This document shows positions 9,260 through 18,494 of a stretch of DNA of 64,000 nucleotides, piece after piece. The DNA lies in the NCBI GenBank assembly GCA_947306175.1, contig CAMZFV010000009.1, positions 1 to 64,000 of the forward strand. The letters are read 5' to 3'. Numbering within the stretch: position 1 is the stretch's first letter; each line of letters opens with the position of its first letter. Made by a program: the position numbers and the translations under genes. The stretch is from an uncultured Prevotellaceae bacterium. GTDB taxonomy: Bacteria; Bacteroidota; Bacteroidia; Bacteroidales; Muribaculaceae. The notes below the pieces were generated by a model. The model searched no databases, was not told the origin of the DNA, and saw nothing but the letters and a program-made list of their open reading frames with translations.

Positions 9260-9874
9260 ATGGATACAAGAGAACGGATTGTGACAGAATGCAGCCAGTT
9301 GCTGACGAGCGTGGGTCCCGCATCGATGACGATGGACGACGTCGCTCGCGCCTGCGGCATCTCCAAGCGCACCCTCTACGAGACCTTTCCCGACAAGCGC
9401 ACCCTTATCAGTGAGTGTATGCATCGAGAGCATGAACTCAAGAATGCCCATCTGAAAGAGGTTTTCAGCACATCATCCAACTGCTTTGAGGCGATGTACC
9501 GTGTCTATCAGCGCGCCCGCAAGATTTACGAGACCACATCAGTTGCATTTATCAATGATATCAAGCGCCTGTACCCCGACATCTTTGAGAAGCATATCGA
9601 GAATGAGAGAACCGTGATTACCGGCATTGCGTCGGTGTTGCGCCAGGCCCAGGATGAGGGTCTGGTCATCAAGCGCATCAATCCCGAGATTGCAGCCTAT
9701 CTGTTTTCCCAGGCCCTGCGCCAGCTGCATGAGAACCCCAATGGCACCAAATACGGCTTCAAGCAGGAGGACATGTTTGACCATGTGTTCATCAGTTTCC
9801 TGCGTGGCGTCGCCACCATCAAGGGCATCGAGATGATCGAGTATCTTGAGAGTCAACAACAGCAAAATCAATAA
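9260..9874 (+). CDS. TetR/AcrR-family transcriptional regulator
   Basis: A 204-residue TetR-type repressor. The N-terminal helix-turn-helix is clear at about 20-50 (MTMDDVARACGISKRTLYE, then FPDKRTLI), followed by an all-helical ligand-binding domain with no recognisable specificity. It is the first gene of an operon with a TolC-like channel 14 bases downstream, then a periplasmic adaptor and an RND pump. It most likely represses this efflux operon, including itself, and is released by a transported compound. That regulatory link is inferred from position. Confidence 0.9.
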   Translation: MDTRERIVTECSQLLTSVGPASMTMDDVARACGISKRTLYETFPDKRTLISECMHREHELKNAHLKEVFSTSSNCFEAMYRVYQRARKIYETTSVAFINDIKRLYPDIFEKHIENERTVITGIASVLRQAQDEGLVIKRINPEIAAYLFSQALRQLHENPNGTKYGFKQEDMFDHVFISFLRGVATIKGIEMIEYLESQQQQNQ

Positions 9875-9888
9875 AACTACACGATACA

Positions 9889-11226
9889 ATGTACACCAAA
9901 AAGTTACTTTACATTATTCTATTAATGTTCATCGGCGGTGCTGTGGAGGCACAGGCCCAGTTAGCCTTGTCACTCGACGAGTGCGTACGCATCGCCCTGA
10001 ACGAGAACCCCACCATCAAGGTGAATGAGATGGAGATCACGCGTGTGGATTATAGCCACAAGGAAGCGTTGGGACAGTTGTTCCCCACGATTAACCTTGC
10101 GGGCCAATACACGCGCAACCTGTCGTTGCAGACGATGTACATGGACACTGATGCAGGCACCATGGCCATCAAGATGGGTAGTGACAACAACCACAGTGGT
10201 GGCTTCCAGGCTTCGATACCCCTGGTGGTGCCCCAGTTGTGGAAATCCATCAAACTAACCGAGAACCAGATTCTCCAGAATGTGGAAGCGGCCCGCGCCA
10301 ACAAGCTGTCGCTGGTCAATCAGATCGAGAAAACCTACTATTCCCTGCTGTTGGCACAAGACAGCAAGCGCGTGATAGAGGAGAACCATGCCACGGCCAA
10401 GTTGAACGCCGAAATCTTTCAGAAGAAGTATGAGTTGGGCGCAGCGTCGGAATATGACGTGCTGCGCGCCAATGTCGCCGTGTCCAACCTCGAGCCCGCG
10501 ATTCTCGAAGCCGAGAACTCCATTGATGCCTTGACCCTTCAATTGAAGGTGCTCATGGGTATGGACGTTCGCACCGAAATCTCAGCGAGCCAGCAGTTGG
10601 ATGACTTCAGGGGTGGAATGTATGCCCGCGCGTTGAGCAATACGATGGGAGCTGATACAACGCTTGCCAACAACACCAGCCTCAAGGCGCTGGACCTGCA
10701 GACCGACTACCTGAAGAAGGTCCTCGATGTGCAGAAGATGGCATGGTATCCCACACTGACGGGTAGCGCCAGCTTGATGTGGCACTCGATGAACAACGGC
10801 AGCCCCGTTAGCGGTTTCCGCTGGAGCCGCGCGTCTAACGTGGGTCTGACGCTTGCCTTCCCCATCTTCCAGGGCGGTCAGCGCTATTACAAGCAGAAAC
10901 AGGCCGAAATCGCCGTCGAGGAGATGAAGTGGCAACGTGAGAACCTGGAGCGCAATTTGCACATGCAGGTAGCCACCCAGAACGACGCCGTCGCCAAAAA
11001 CCTCAAGCAGATTGAGAGTAATGAGGCTGGTGTGGTCATGGCGATGAAAGCTCACGATATCATGCAGAAGAGCTTTAAGATCGGTGCCGCCTCGTTCATC
11101 CAACTGCGTGACACCGAGGACGCCCTGATGGCCGCCCAATTGTCATACTATCAGGCCATTTATAACTACCTCGTTGCCGAGAGCGACCTGGAGTATGTGC
11201 TGGGCAATACACACTACGTGAGGTAG
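9889..11226 (+). CDS. TolC-family outer-membrane efflux channel
   Basis: A 445-residue outer-membrane factor. Residues 1-24 are a signal peptide ending AQAQ. The mature protein begins LALSLDECVRIALNENPTIK, the usual TolC/OEP opening. Two internally related halves follow, with long coiled helices rich in Ala, Asn and Glu and the second-half motif EAGVVMAMKAHDIMQKSFKIG. It should trimerise to form the exit duct for the RND pump encoded two genes downstream. It is 14 bases after the TetR stop and about 60 bases before the adaptor gene. Confidence 0.92.
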   Translation: MYTKKLLYIILLMFIGGAVEAQAQLALSLDECVRIALNENPTIKVNEMEITRVDYSHKEALGQLFPTINLAGQYTRNLSLQTMYMDTDAGTMAIKMGSDNNHSGGFQASIPLVVPQLWKSIKLTENQILQNVEAARANKLSLVNQIEKTYYSLLLAQDSKRVIEENHATAKLNAEIFQKKYELGAASEYDVLRANVAVSNLEPAILEAENSIDALTLQLKVLMGMDVRTEISASQQLDDFRGGMYARALSNTMGADTTLANNTSLKALDLQTDYLKKVLDVQKMAWYPTLTGSASLMWHSMNNGSPVSGFRWSRASNVGLTLAFPIFQGGQRYYKQKQAEIAVEEMKWQRENLERNLHMQVATQNDAVAKNLKQIESNEAGVVMAMKAHDIMQKSFKIGAASFIQLRDTEDALMAAQLSYYQAIYNYLVAESDLEYVLGNTHYVR

Positions 11227-11285
11227 TGAGCTAGATGTTCTAGAATAACAAGATAAAAAACTAAACAAAACAATATTATCAAGCA

Positions 11286-12299
11286 ATGAAGACTAAGAAA
11301 TTTTTCCCGATTGTGATGGTTGTCCTGGCTCTGGCATCATGCTCCAGCAAGGATGACAAGAAAGCAACCGAAATGAAGGAGGAACTGCCCATGGTCGAGG
11401 TGGTGACCATCGGTGAGGAAGCTGTGAAGCAGACCAGCGAGTACACAGGTACCGTGGAGGCCTTCAAGACCAACAACATCTCGTCGAACAGCGGTGCGCG
11501 CATCAAACGCATCCTCGTTGACGTGGGTTCGCGTGTGGCCCGTGGCCAGCGCTTGGTCATCCTTGACGATGTGAACATCGCCCAGCAGCAGATTTCCCTT
11601 GCCAACTTGAAGCGCGAATTGGACCGCGCCCGTGAACTGGTAAAAATCGGCGGTGGCACGCAGCAGGCAGTGGACCAGCTGCAGGCTCAGTACGATGCTA
11701 CTGCACGCGCCATCCGCACCATGCAGGAGAATACGGTGCTTACCTCACCCGTGAGCGGCGTGGTGACAGCCAAGAACTATGACGCTGGCGACCTGCCCTC
11801 AGGCCTTCCCATCCTGACCATCGAGCAACAACAGCCGCTCAAGGTCATCGTCAACGTGAACGAGAGCGAATATCCCCACGTGAAGCGCGGTATGCCCGTG
11901 ACGGTGAAGTTTGACACCTACGGCGACGAGGTTTTCCAGGGCCAGGTGTACCTGATTCATCCCACCGTTGACGCAACGAGCCGCACTTTCCAGGTCGAGG
12001 TGGCTATCACCAACCGCAACGACAAGGTACGCACCGGCATGTTTGCCCGCGTGAACTTCAACTATGGCACTGCCCACAGCGTTGTCGTTCCTGACCGCGC
12101 CGTTCAGAAGCAGGTGGGTTCGGGTGTCCGTTACGTCTGGGTTTACCAGGGTGGTGAAGTAGAGCTGCGCGAGGTTGAACTGGGTCAGCGTCTGGAGGAC
12201 CGCTATGAGGTTAAGGGCGGTCTTGTTCCCGGAACCCAGGTGGTTATCGCCGGCGCATCACGCCTGCAGGATGGTGCTAAAGTTCAACTCAAGAAGTAG
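11286..12299 (+). CDS. RND efflux periplasmic adaptor (membrane fusion) lipoprotein
   Basis: A 337-residue HlyD/AcrA-type adaptor. The signal peptide ends in the lipobox LASC with Cys19, so it is a lipoprotein. A lipoyl/barrel-sandwich half begins near EYTGTVEAFKTNNISS. A helical hairpin rich in Gln and Ala (residues about 95-145) follows, then the second lipoyl half (LTSPVSGVVTAKNYDAGD), a beta-barrel (VKFDTYGDEVFQGQVYLI) and the membrane-proximal domain. It links the RND pump to the TolC-like channel. The 130 bases downstream carry a CAAGTTT/AAACTTG hairpin (12,304-12,327) and TTTAGCG repeats (12,331-12,358) before the pump gene. Confidence 0.92.
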   Translation: MKTKKFFPIVMVVLALASCSSKDDKKATEMKEELPMVEVVTIGEEAVKQTSEYTGTVEAFKTNNISSNSGARIKRILVDVGSRVARGQRLVILDDVNIAQQQISLANLKRELDRARELVKIGGGTQQAVDQLQAQYDATARAIRTMQENTVLTSPVSGVVTAKNYDAGDLPSGLPILTIEQQQPLKVIVNVNESEYPHVKRGMPVTVKFDTYGDEVFQGQVYLIHPTVDATSRTFQVEVAITNRNDKVRTGMFARVNFNYGTAHSVVVPDRAVQKQVGSGVRYVWVYQGGEVELREVELGQRLEDRYEVKGGLVPGTQVVIAGASRLQDGAKVQLKK

Positions 12300-12432
12300 T
12301 ATTCAAGTTTCGCGATTGCAAAACTTGAAGTTTAGCGTTTAGCGTTTAGGGTTTAGAGGATTCTATTGTACTCTGACCTGGAACCAAACTTCAAGTTTCA
12401 GCAATGGGAGAAACTAAACAATAGATTCAGTT

Positions 12433-15400
12433 ATGAGTTTATATTCCAGTTCAGTCAAACGACCGGTGACCACGATCCTCATCTTCGTGGCACTGATTGT
12501 GCTGGGTCTGTTCTCGCTCAGGAGTCTGCCCATTGACTTGTTCCCCGACGTGGAGACCAACACCATCATGGTGATGACCAGCTACGCGGGAACCAGTGCG
12601 TCGGACATCGAGCAGAACGTGACCCGTCCGCTTGAGAATGCCCTCAACTCGGTGGAACACCTCAAGCACATCACATCGAACAGCCGCGAGAACATCTCGA
12701 TTGTGACTCTGGAGTTTGAGTACGGCTACGACATCGAGACATTGACCAACAACGTGCGTGACAAACTCGACATGGTGTCGAGTATGATGCCCGACGATGC
12801 CAATACGCCCATCATCTTCAAGTTCAGCAGCGACATGATTCCCATCGTGCTGCTTTCGGTGCAGGCAGGGCAGAGTATGCCGGGTCTGTATAAGATCCTT
12901 GACGAGAACGTTGCCAACCCGCTGGCGCGTGTCGATGGTGTGGGTTCGGTGTCTATCGCCGGTGCCCCCAAGCGTGAGGTCCACATCTATCTGGACCCCC
13001 TGCGCATGGAGGCTTATAACCTGAGTGTCGAGACAGTTGCCTCTCTTGTCGGCGCCGAGAACCGTAACATCCCTGGCGGTACCTTCGACATCGGTAACGA
13101 GACCTATCCCCTGCGTGTCCAGGGTGAGTTTACCGACCCGCAGCAGATGGGTGCCATGGTCGTGGGCATGTCCCAGACTGGCGGTGTTGTCCACCTGCGT
13201 GACGTGGCCCGTATCGACGACTCACTCGAGGAGCGTGCCCAGGAGAGCTATAACAACGGCCAGAAGGGTGCGATGATCATCGTGCAGAAGCAGTCGGGTG
13301 CCAACTCGGTGCAGATTTCATCCAAGATTGCCGAGGAATTGCCCAAGATTCAGAAGAACCTGCCCAGCGACATCAAGTTGGGTTACATTGTGGATACGAG
13401 CGACAACATCCGCAGCACCATCGCCTCGCTTGTCGAGACCGTGCTGTTCGCATTGCTGTTCGTGGGTATTGTGGTGTTTGTGTTCTTGGGACGCTGGCGT
13501 GCTACCGTCATCGTGCTGGTGACCATCCCCATCTCGCTGATTGCCTCGTTTATCTACCTGTATGCGACGGGTAACTCGTTGAATATCGTGTCACTGTCGG
13601 CATTGTCCATCGCCATCGGTATGGTGGTCGATGACGCCATTGTGGTGCTCGAGAACGTCACGACACATATCGAACGCGGATCGGCACCCATGCAGGCCGC
13701 TGTCAACGGCACCAACGAGGTGGCGCTGTCGGTTATGGCTTCGACCTTGACGCTGATTGCCGTGTTCTTCCCGTTGACGTTGGTCAAGGGTATGACTGGT
13801 GTGCTGTTCAAGCAGCTGGGTTGGATGGTGACCATCATGATGGTGCTGTCACTGATCTGTGCCTTGATGCTGACGCCCATGCTGTGTAGCCGCCTGTTGC
13901 GCCTCAACGTGGGTGACACTAAGATTTTCCAGAAGGTCTATGGTCCCATCCTCAAGGTGCTCAACAAAATTGACGACTTCTATGCCAAGGTGCTCGACAA
14001 GTGCGTGGCCCACCGCTGGATCACCGTAGCAACCGCCCTGGGCGTGTTTGTGTTCTTGCTCTTACTGATGAAGTTTGTCGGCACTGAGTTCTTCCCCACC
14101 AACGATAACGGCCGCTTGGGTGTCTCACTGGAGTTGCCCATCGGCAGCCGCGTTGATTTGGCTAAGGACGTCAGCCAGCGCATCTACAAGGAATGGACCG
14201 AGAAGTATCCCGAAATCCAGTCCTTCAACTACACTGTGGGCCAGGCCAGCAGCGACAACACCTTTGCCTCGATGCAGAGCAACGGTAGCCACATCATCTC
14301 GATGAACATCATGCTCAACAAGTCCAACGAGCGCAAGCGCAGCATCACCGAGATTGCCGGCGCGATGCGTGAAGACCTCAAGCACTATCCCGAGTTGAAG
14401 CGAGCTATGGTTAATGTGGGTGGTAGCCGTGGTGGTGGCATGAGCGGACAGAGTACGCTGAACTACGAGATTTACGGCTATGATTTCACCAAGACCGATA
14501 GCGTTGCCCAGCGACTGAAACACATCCTGGAGAAAGTGCCTGGCACCGCCGACATCAACATCAGTCGTAGCGACTACCAGCCTGAGTACCATGTGGACTT
14601 TGACCGCGAGAAGTTGGCGATGTACGGCCTGAACCTGAGCACCGCCGCCACTGCCCTGCGTAACCGCATCAACGGTACGACGGCGAGCTACTTCCGTGAG
14701 GACGGTATGGAGTATGACATCAAGGTGATGTACGACCCCGAGCACCGCCGCAGCATTACGGATATCGAGAATATTATGCTCTATAACGCAATGGGCACGG
14801 GTGTGCGCCTCAAGGAGGTGGGTACCGTGACCGAGCAGTTCTATCCGCCCACTATCGAGCGTAAGGACCGCGAGCGCATCATTACCGTCTCGACCGTTGT
14901 TCAAGACCGCGCCATGAGTGAGGTCATCGCCGACGCCCAGCCGCTCATCGACAAGATGGATAAGCCTGGCGACGTGATGATCCAGTTGAGCGGTAGCTAT
15001 GAGGACCAGCAAGACTCGTTCCGCGACCTTGCCGTGCTGGGTCTGCTCATCATCCTGCTCGTTTACATCGTGATGGCCAGCCAGTTTGAGTCGTTCACCT
15101 ATCCCGCAATTATCATGACCTCGATCATGTTTGCCTTCTCGGGTATCGTGATCATCCTGCTGCTGACGCGCACCAACCTGAACGTAATGTCGATGATTGG
15201 TGCCATCATGCTGATCGGTATTGTGGTGAAAAACGGTATCGTGCTTATCGACTATATCAACCTGAACCGTGAACGCGGCATGAGCATCCGTCGCGCCGTG
15301 ATCAATGGTGGTCACTCGCGTCTGCGTCCTGTGCTCATGACCTCGCTGACTACCATCCTGGGTATGGTGCCCATGGCAGTCGGCACAGGTGTGGGTAGTG

Positions 15401-15552
15401 AGATGTGGCGCCCGATGGGTATCGCCGTGATCGGTGGTCTGGCCATGTCCACGCTGATGACCCTGCTGTTCGTGCCTACGATGTACACCATCTTTGCGTT
15501 GACCGGTATCCGCCGCACACGCAAGAAAATAAGGAAGGAACACGCCAAGTAG
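12433..15552 (+). CDS. RND-family (HAE1-type) inner-membrane efflux pump
   Basis: A 1039-residue proton-driven pump with two homologous halves, each with one membrane helix, a large periplasmic domain and five further helices. The N-terminus (VKRPVTTILIFVALIVLGLFS) and the RPLENALNSV region are typical. In TM4 the sequence GMVVDDAIVVLENV contains the paired Asp400-Asp401 of the proton relay. This favours the hydrophobic/amphiphilic drug (HAE1) class over the heavy-metal class, which has a single Asp and a different motif. The C-terminal half carries MIGAIMLIGIVVKNGIVLIDYIN. It works with the adaptor and channel encoded upstream. The substrate is unknown. Confidence 0.93.
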   Translation: MSLYSSSVKRPVTTILIFVALIVLGLFSLRSLPIDLFPDVETNTIMVMTSYAGTSASDIEQNVTRPLENALNSVEHLKHITSNSRENISIVTLEFEYGYDIETLTNNVRDKLDMVSSMMPDDANTPIIFKFSSDMIPIVLLSVQAGQSMPGLYKILDENVANPLARVDGVGSVSIAGAPKREVHIYLDPLRMEAYNLSVETVASLVGAENRNIPGGTFDIGNETYPLRVQGEFTDPQQMGAMVVGMSQTGGVVHLRDVARIDDSLEERAQESYNNGQKGAMIIVQKQSGANSVQISSKIAEELPKIQKNLPSDIKLGYIVDTSDNIRSTIASLVETVLFALLFVGIVVFVFLGRWRATVIVLVTIPISLIASFIYLYATGNSLNIVSLSALSIAIGMVVDDAIVVLENVTTHIERGSAPMQAAVNGTNEVALSVMASTLTLIAVFFPLTLVKGMTGVLFKQLGWMVTIMMVLSLICALMLTPMLCSRLLRLNVGDTKIFQKVYGPILKVLNKIDDFYAKVLDKCVAHRWITVATALGVFVFLLLLMKFVGTEFFPTNDNGRLGVSLELPIGSRVDLAKDVSQRIYKEWTEKYPEIQSFNYTVGQASSDNTFASMQSNGSHIISMNIMLNKSNERKRSITEIAGAMREDLKHYPELKRAMVNVGGSRGGGMSGQSTLNYEIYGYDFTKTDSVAQRLKHILEKVPGTADINISRSDYQPEYHVDFDREKLAMYGLNLSTAATALRNRINGTTASYFREDGMEYDIKVMYDPEHRRSITDIENIMLYNAMGTGVRLKEVGTVTEQFYPPTIERKDRERIITVSTVVQDRAMSEVIADAQPLIDKMDKPGDVMIQLSGSYEDQQDSFRDLAVLGLLIILLVYIVMASQFESFTYPAIIMTSIMFAFSGIVIILLLTRTNLNVMSMIGAIMLIGIVVKNGIVLIDYINLNRERGMSIRRAVINGGHSRLRPVLMTSLTTILGMVPMAVGTGVGSEMWRPMGIAVIGGLAMSTLMTLLFVPTMYTIFALTGIRRTRKKIRKEHAK

Positions 15553-15587
15553 AATGTAGAGACGCAAAAACTAACAACAAAAGCGAT

Positions 15588-15881
15588 ATGAAAGCGATAT
15601 TTATAGCCTTTGACGAGGCCTACTACGACCGCATTGTCGAGAAGCTGCAACTGCTCAACTGCCGCGGCTTCACTGGCTGGCGAGAGGTGCAGGGACGTGG
15701 CAGCAAGACGGGTGAACCCCACTATGCCACACACGCCTGGCCCTCCATCGCCTCGGCCATCCTGACCGTGGTGGACGACCGCCGTGTGGACGTCGTCCTC
15801 GACGAATTGCACCAGATGGACCTGGCGACCCCTAAACTGGGCCTCCGCGCCTTTGTCCTCCCCGTCGAGCGCACCATCTGA
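15588..15881 (+). CDS. PII-like small protein linked to the RND operon
   Basis: A 97-residue cytoplasmic protein. The sequence MKAIFIAFDEAYYDRIVEKL, the RGSKTGEPHYATHAWPS loop and DDRRVDVVLDELHQM fit the ferredoxin-like PII fold, the loop corresponding to the T-loop region. Small PII-like proteins of this kind recur behind RND pumps in Bacteroidetes. The start ATG 15,588 is chosen because the upstream in-frame extension overlaps the pump gene and has no PII homology. It is 35 bases behind the pump gene and probably co-transcribed. A role in sensing a nucleotide or metal and tuning the pump is a guess. Confidence 0.8.
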   Translation: MKAIFIAFDEAYYDRIVEKLQLLNCRGFTGWREVQGRGSKTGEPHYATHAWPSIASAILTVVDDRRVDVVLDELHQMDLATPKLGLRAFVLPVERTI

Positions 15882-15915
15882 CCCCCTCGCTCTTAATTAG
15901 CGACAGAATAAAAGG

Positions 15916-15960
15916 CAAGCCCTGTGTCCAACCGTTTTGAGGTTGCGGACACAGGGCTTG
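15916..15960. terminator. bidirectional terminator
   Basis: A perfect 14-bp stem CAAGCCCTGTGTCC / GGACACAGGGCTTG, capped by an AACC/GGTT inner pair, lies between the convergent efflux operon and the minus-strand gene at 15,989. T-rich tracts follow on both strands. Confidence 0.8.
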
Positions 15961-15988
15961 TTATTCTCTGCAAAGAGGGAAATGCTCG

Positions 15989-16522
15989 TTAGTTCTTTCC
16001 TGTCATTCGCATCAATCTCTCTGTTTTGCCATCCTTTGCGTCAGTCATTTCAAGCATCGAGCCGTTGGCGCTAAACTTGATGGAATAGTGCTCATCAGTA
16101 AGTTCTTCGGCAAATTTAGCTTTGGCCTCGTTGCCTAACCTGTCTTTAACCATTTTGAGAAATTCTGGATCGTCTATCGTTTCTCCATCAACGTATAAAC
16201 GGAAGTCATCCATTTTTAAAGAAGAACCGTTAAAGCAAAGTGTCAACTTATTTCCTTTAAGAGTATAAACTCCGATGATGCTGGCTTTGAGAGAGAATCC
16301 CATATCCTTATCCTTTTTAGTTTTGGTGTCGGAGAAGGTGATATCAGCAACTGAAGCAAATGTTCCATCCTCATTAAAGGTGTAATTGGCACTAATCAAC
16401 ATCTTGCCTTGTTCTGACTCTTTCACTTCGGGTTTCATACTCTGCCAAGACCCGCAAATGGATTGCGCCTGAACTGTCATGACCGCCATTAGGGCGATGA
16501 GAGAAAACATAATCTTTTTCAT
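15989..16522 (-). CDS. secreted lipocalin-like hypothetical protein
   Basis: A 177-residue exported protein. Residues 1-20 form a signal peptide ending VQAQ. The mature part begins SICGSWQSMKPEVKES and has alternating beta strands (ANYTFNEDGTFASVADITF, GVYTLKGNKLTLCFNG, YSIKFSANGSMLEMTD), the pattern of Bacteroidales lipocalin-like or META-like small barrels. A TAATTTTG -7 box lies at 16,555-16,562 on the minus strand. It is convergent with the efflux operon and shares its terminator. The exact family and ligand are unknown. Confidence 0.75.
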   Translation of the reverse strand: MKKIMFSLIALMAVMTVQAQSICGSWQSMKPEVKESEQGKMLISANYTFNEDGTFASVADITFSDTKTKKDKDMGFSLKASIIGVYTLKGNKLTLCFNGSSLKMDDFRLYVDGETIDDPEFLKMVKDRLGNEAKAKFAEELTDEHYSIKFSANGSMLEMTDAKDGKTERLMRMTGKN

Positions 16523-16631
16523 AAAAATCTCATATTATAGGTTTATAATTGCCCAAAATTACAACAATTAAAAGAGTGAATGCTAACCCCCTCCCGTAAA
16601 AAATGTTAATTCACTGATCAACACCGAATTC

Positions 16632-16658
16632 AAAATTGCAAGAAAAACTTGCAATTTT
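16632..16658. repeat. perfect 11-bp intergenic hairpin
   Basis: AAAATTGCAAG and CTTGCAATTTT flank a loop of five A. It sits in the 338-base gap 16,523-16,860, which has no gene. Related TTGCAA/AAACTTG inverted repeats occur behind the adaptor gene at 12,304-12,327, so it may be a dispersed repeat. Confidence 0.6.
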
Positions 16659-16802
16659 AAAGTTGAATTTTAAATTTGCAAGGTTTTGTAGGAATTGAAA
16701 TTTATCACAATGGGTCTCGAATGATAGTTGTTACAGTTGTCTTTATTTTCAAAGGGAGCGGAAGGCAATTGAATTTATTGTATTCCTTTTAGGTGAAAAA
16801 AG

Positions 16803-16826
16803 AGAGACGCAAGATTTTGCGTCTCT
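16803..16826 (-). terminator. palindromic GAGACGCAA terminator
   Basis: The same 10-bp AGAGACGCAA / TTGCGTCTCT stem as at 785-808, here with loop GATT and six T downstream on the minus strand. It ends the BspA-like gene. Confidence 0.75.
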
Positions 16827-16860
16827 ACATTAAATTCTTAGTGTCTTAGCGTGAAATAGA

Positions 16861-18285
16861 TTACGAATCTCCAGACAGAAGGAGGTCGATGAGGTTGGTA
16901 ATGTCAATTACTGAGACCTTGCCGTCACCATTCACGTCTGCGTTCTCAATCTTAATGTTAGTAGATCCACCACCTAACAGATAATCAATCATCAGAGTAA
17001 CATCGTTGATGGTGCTGTATCCGTCGCAATTCACGTCGCCTGGCTCAGTATAGACTGTCACGAGACAAATAGCAGGGGTGGCCGTGCCATCAGTTGAGCC
17101 GACTGTAATTGTCGTCGTGCCTTCCTTGATACCAACCACCTGTACCTTGCCATTCATCACCCTCACAGCTGCTACCGTCGGGTCGCTCGAAGTTGCGGTG
17201 AAGTCATTCGGCATCACAGGTGCAGTAGGTGTCAACGTCAACATGTGATTGGGCAGCAGCATGGCCTCCTGCTGTCCCAGGCTGATTCGATTGGACACAG
17301 TGATGTGGCATACCGCTGGCATTCCCATGCAATAAGCAAAGATATCACACTCACCATAGCCGATAGCAGTGACGACACCGTCCTCGACAGTTGCGACGCT
17401 GGTATCCGTTGAGTACCATGTCACATCTTTGCACGATGCATTAGCAGGCGTGACGGTGGCAGTCAATTCGATTTCTTCACCCGACTGGATTTCAACACTA
17501 TCGCGACTAATAGCGATACCCGTAGGAGCAACGGCGTCACCTACAATGTTCTCAAATTTGCTCCATACAGGTGCGGTAAAGTAAGCAGCCAACGACGCTG
17601 CTGGCACATGGAGGGTTGCGGAATAATCTAAAAAAGTTGGGTGAGCATAGCCTTCGTCATTGCATTCAGGAGGAGTGGTTGAGTAGCAATAGACTTCGTT
17701 TAAAGAAAAACATTCACTGAACGCAGAGTTGCCGATGATTGAAACGGAGTAGGGTATATTGACAGTGGTCAACCTGGTGCCACCAAACGCATAGCTACCT
17801 ATGGATGTAACGGAGTTAGGGATGTTGATGTTGGTCAGGCCAGAGCAACAAAACGCCCCTTCGCCGATGGACGTTACAGAGTTGGGGATGTTGATAGTGG
17901 TGAGGTTGGAGCAGCCAGAGAATGTTCCTTCGCTGATGAATGTGACGGAGTTTGGTATGTTGATGTTGGTTAGGCTGTAGCAGCCAGAAAACACCTCGTC
18001 GCCGATGTTTGTGACGGTGTTAGGGATGTTGACTGTGGCTAGGCTGCGGCATTCATAAAACGCCTGTTGACCGATTGAAGTGACGGAGTTGGGGATGTCG
18101 ATGGTGGTTAGGCTGTAGCAGCCAGAAAACACCTCGTCGCCGATGGAAGTGATGGAGTTAGGGATGTTGATGTTGGTTAGGCTGGAGCAGTCAAAGAACG
18201 CCTGGATGCCGATGTAGGTGACAGAGTTTCCGATGTTGACGTTGGTGAGTCTGGAGCAGCCATAGTATTTGCAACTTTTTGTGTG
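16861..18285 (-). pseudogene. 5'-truncated BspA-like LRR protein with Big_2 and dockerin domains
   Basis: The open frame runs from just after an in-frame TGA (18,286-18,288) to the stop at 16,861, 475 codons. There is no start codon with a signal peptide. It opens mid-repeat with about eight 23-residue LRR_5 units of the form LTNINIPNSVTSIGxxAFxxC, encoded by 69-bp tandem repeats. Next come a linker ending HVPAASLAAYF, a Big_2-like Ig domain (PTGIAISRDSVEIQSGEE) and a second Big-like domain. It ends in a type I dockerin-like pair (PGDVNCDGYSTINDVTLMID and ADVNGDGKVSVIDITNLID). Intact homologues are secreted surface adhesins. The missing 5' end suggests accessory DNA joined here. A GTG at 18,132 could start a shortened 423-residue product, but that would lack export. 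Confidence 0.8.
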
Positions 18286-18494
18286 TCAGCGATTTTTGAC
18301 TAAAACGGTAGAAAAGTGATGACACAGATTCTATCGGTGGTGAAATAGACGAAGATTTAACGTTATTAACTTTTATTAGATTTACGCGAATATTGCAAAA
18401 ATGCTGTTTATATGGGTATTCATTAACGGCAGTACGTATACAACATAAGGTTATCTCCACAGTTGGTTGTTATCCCCATCCATTTGTAAAATCT
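18286..18494. other. gene-free junction region
   Basis: AT-rich DNA between the broken BspA-like gene and the next minus-strand gene. Only short uninterpretable open frames are seen. It is the left boundary of the accessory island and may hold an insertion or deletion scar, but I recognise no transposon end. Confidence 0.5.

Noticed and set aside
14125..15567. 480-codon minus-strand open frame opposite the RND pump
   Set aside because: It is a shadow of codon bias in the pump gene, with low-complexity His/Asp content and no promoter or homology.
17750..18250. Regular 69-bp repeats that could suggest a CRISPR or satellite array
   Set aside because: They code in-frame LRR units with variable codons and no unique spacers between identical repeats.
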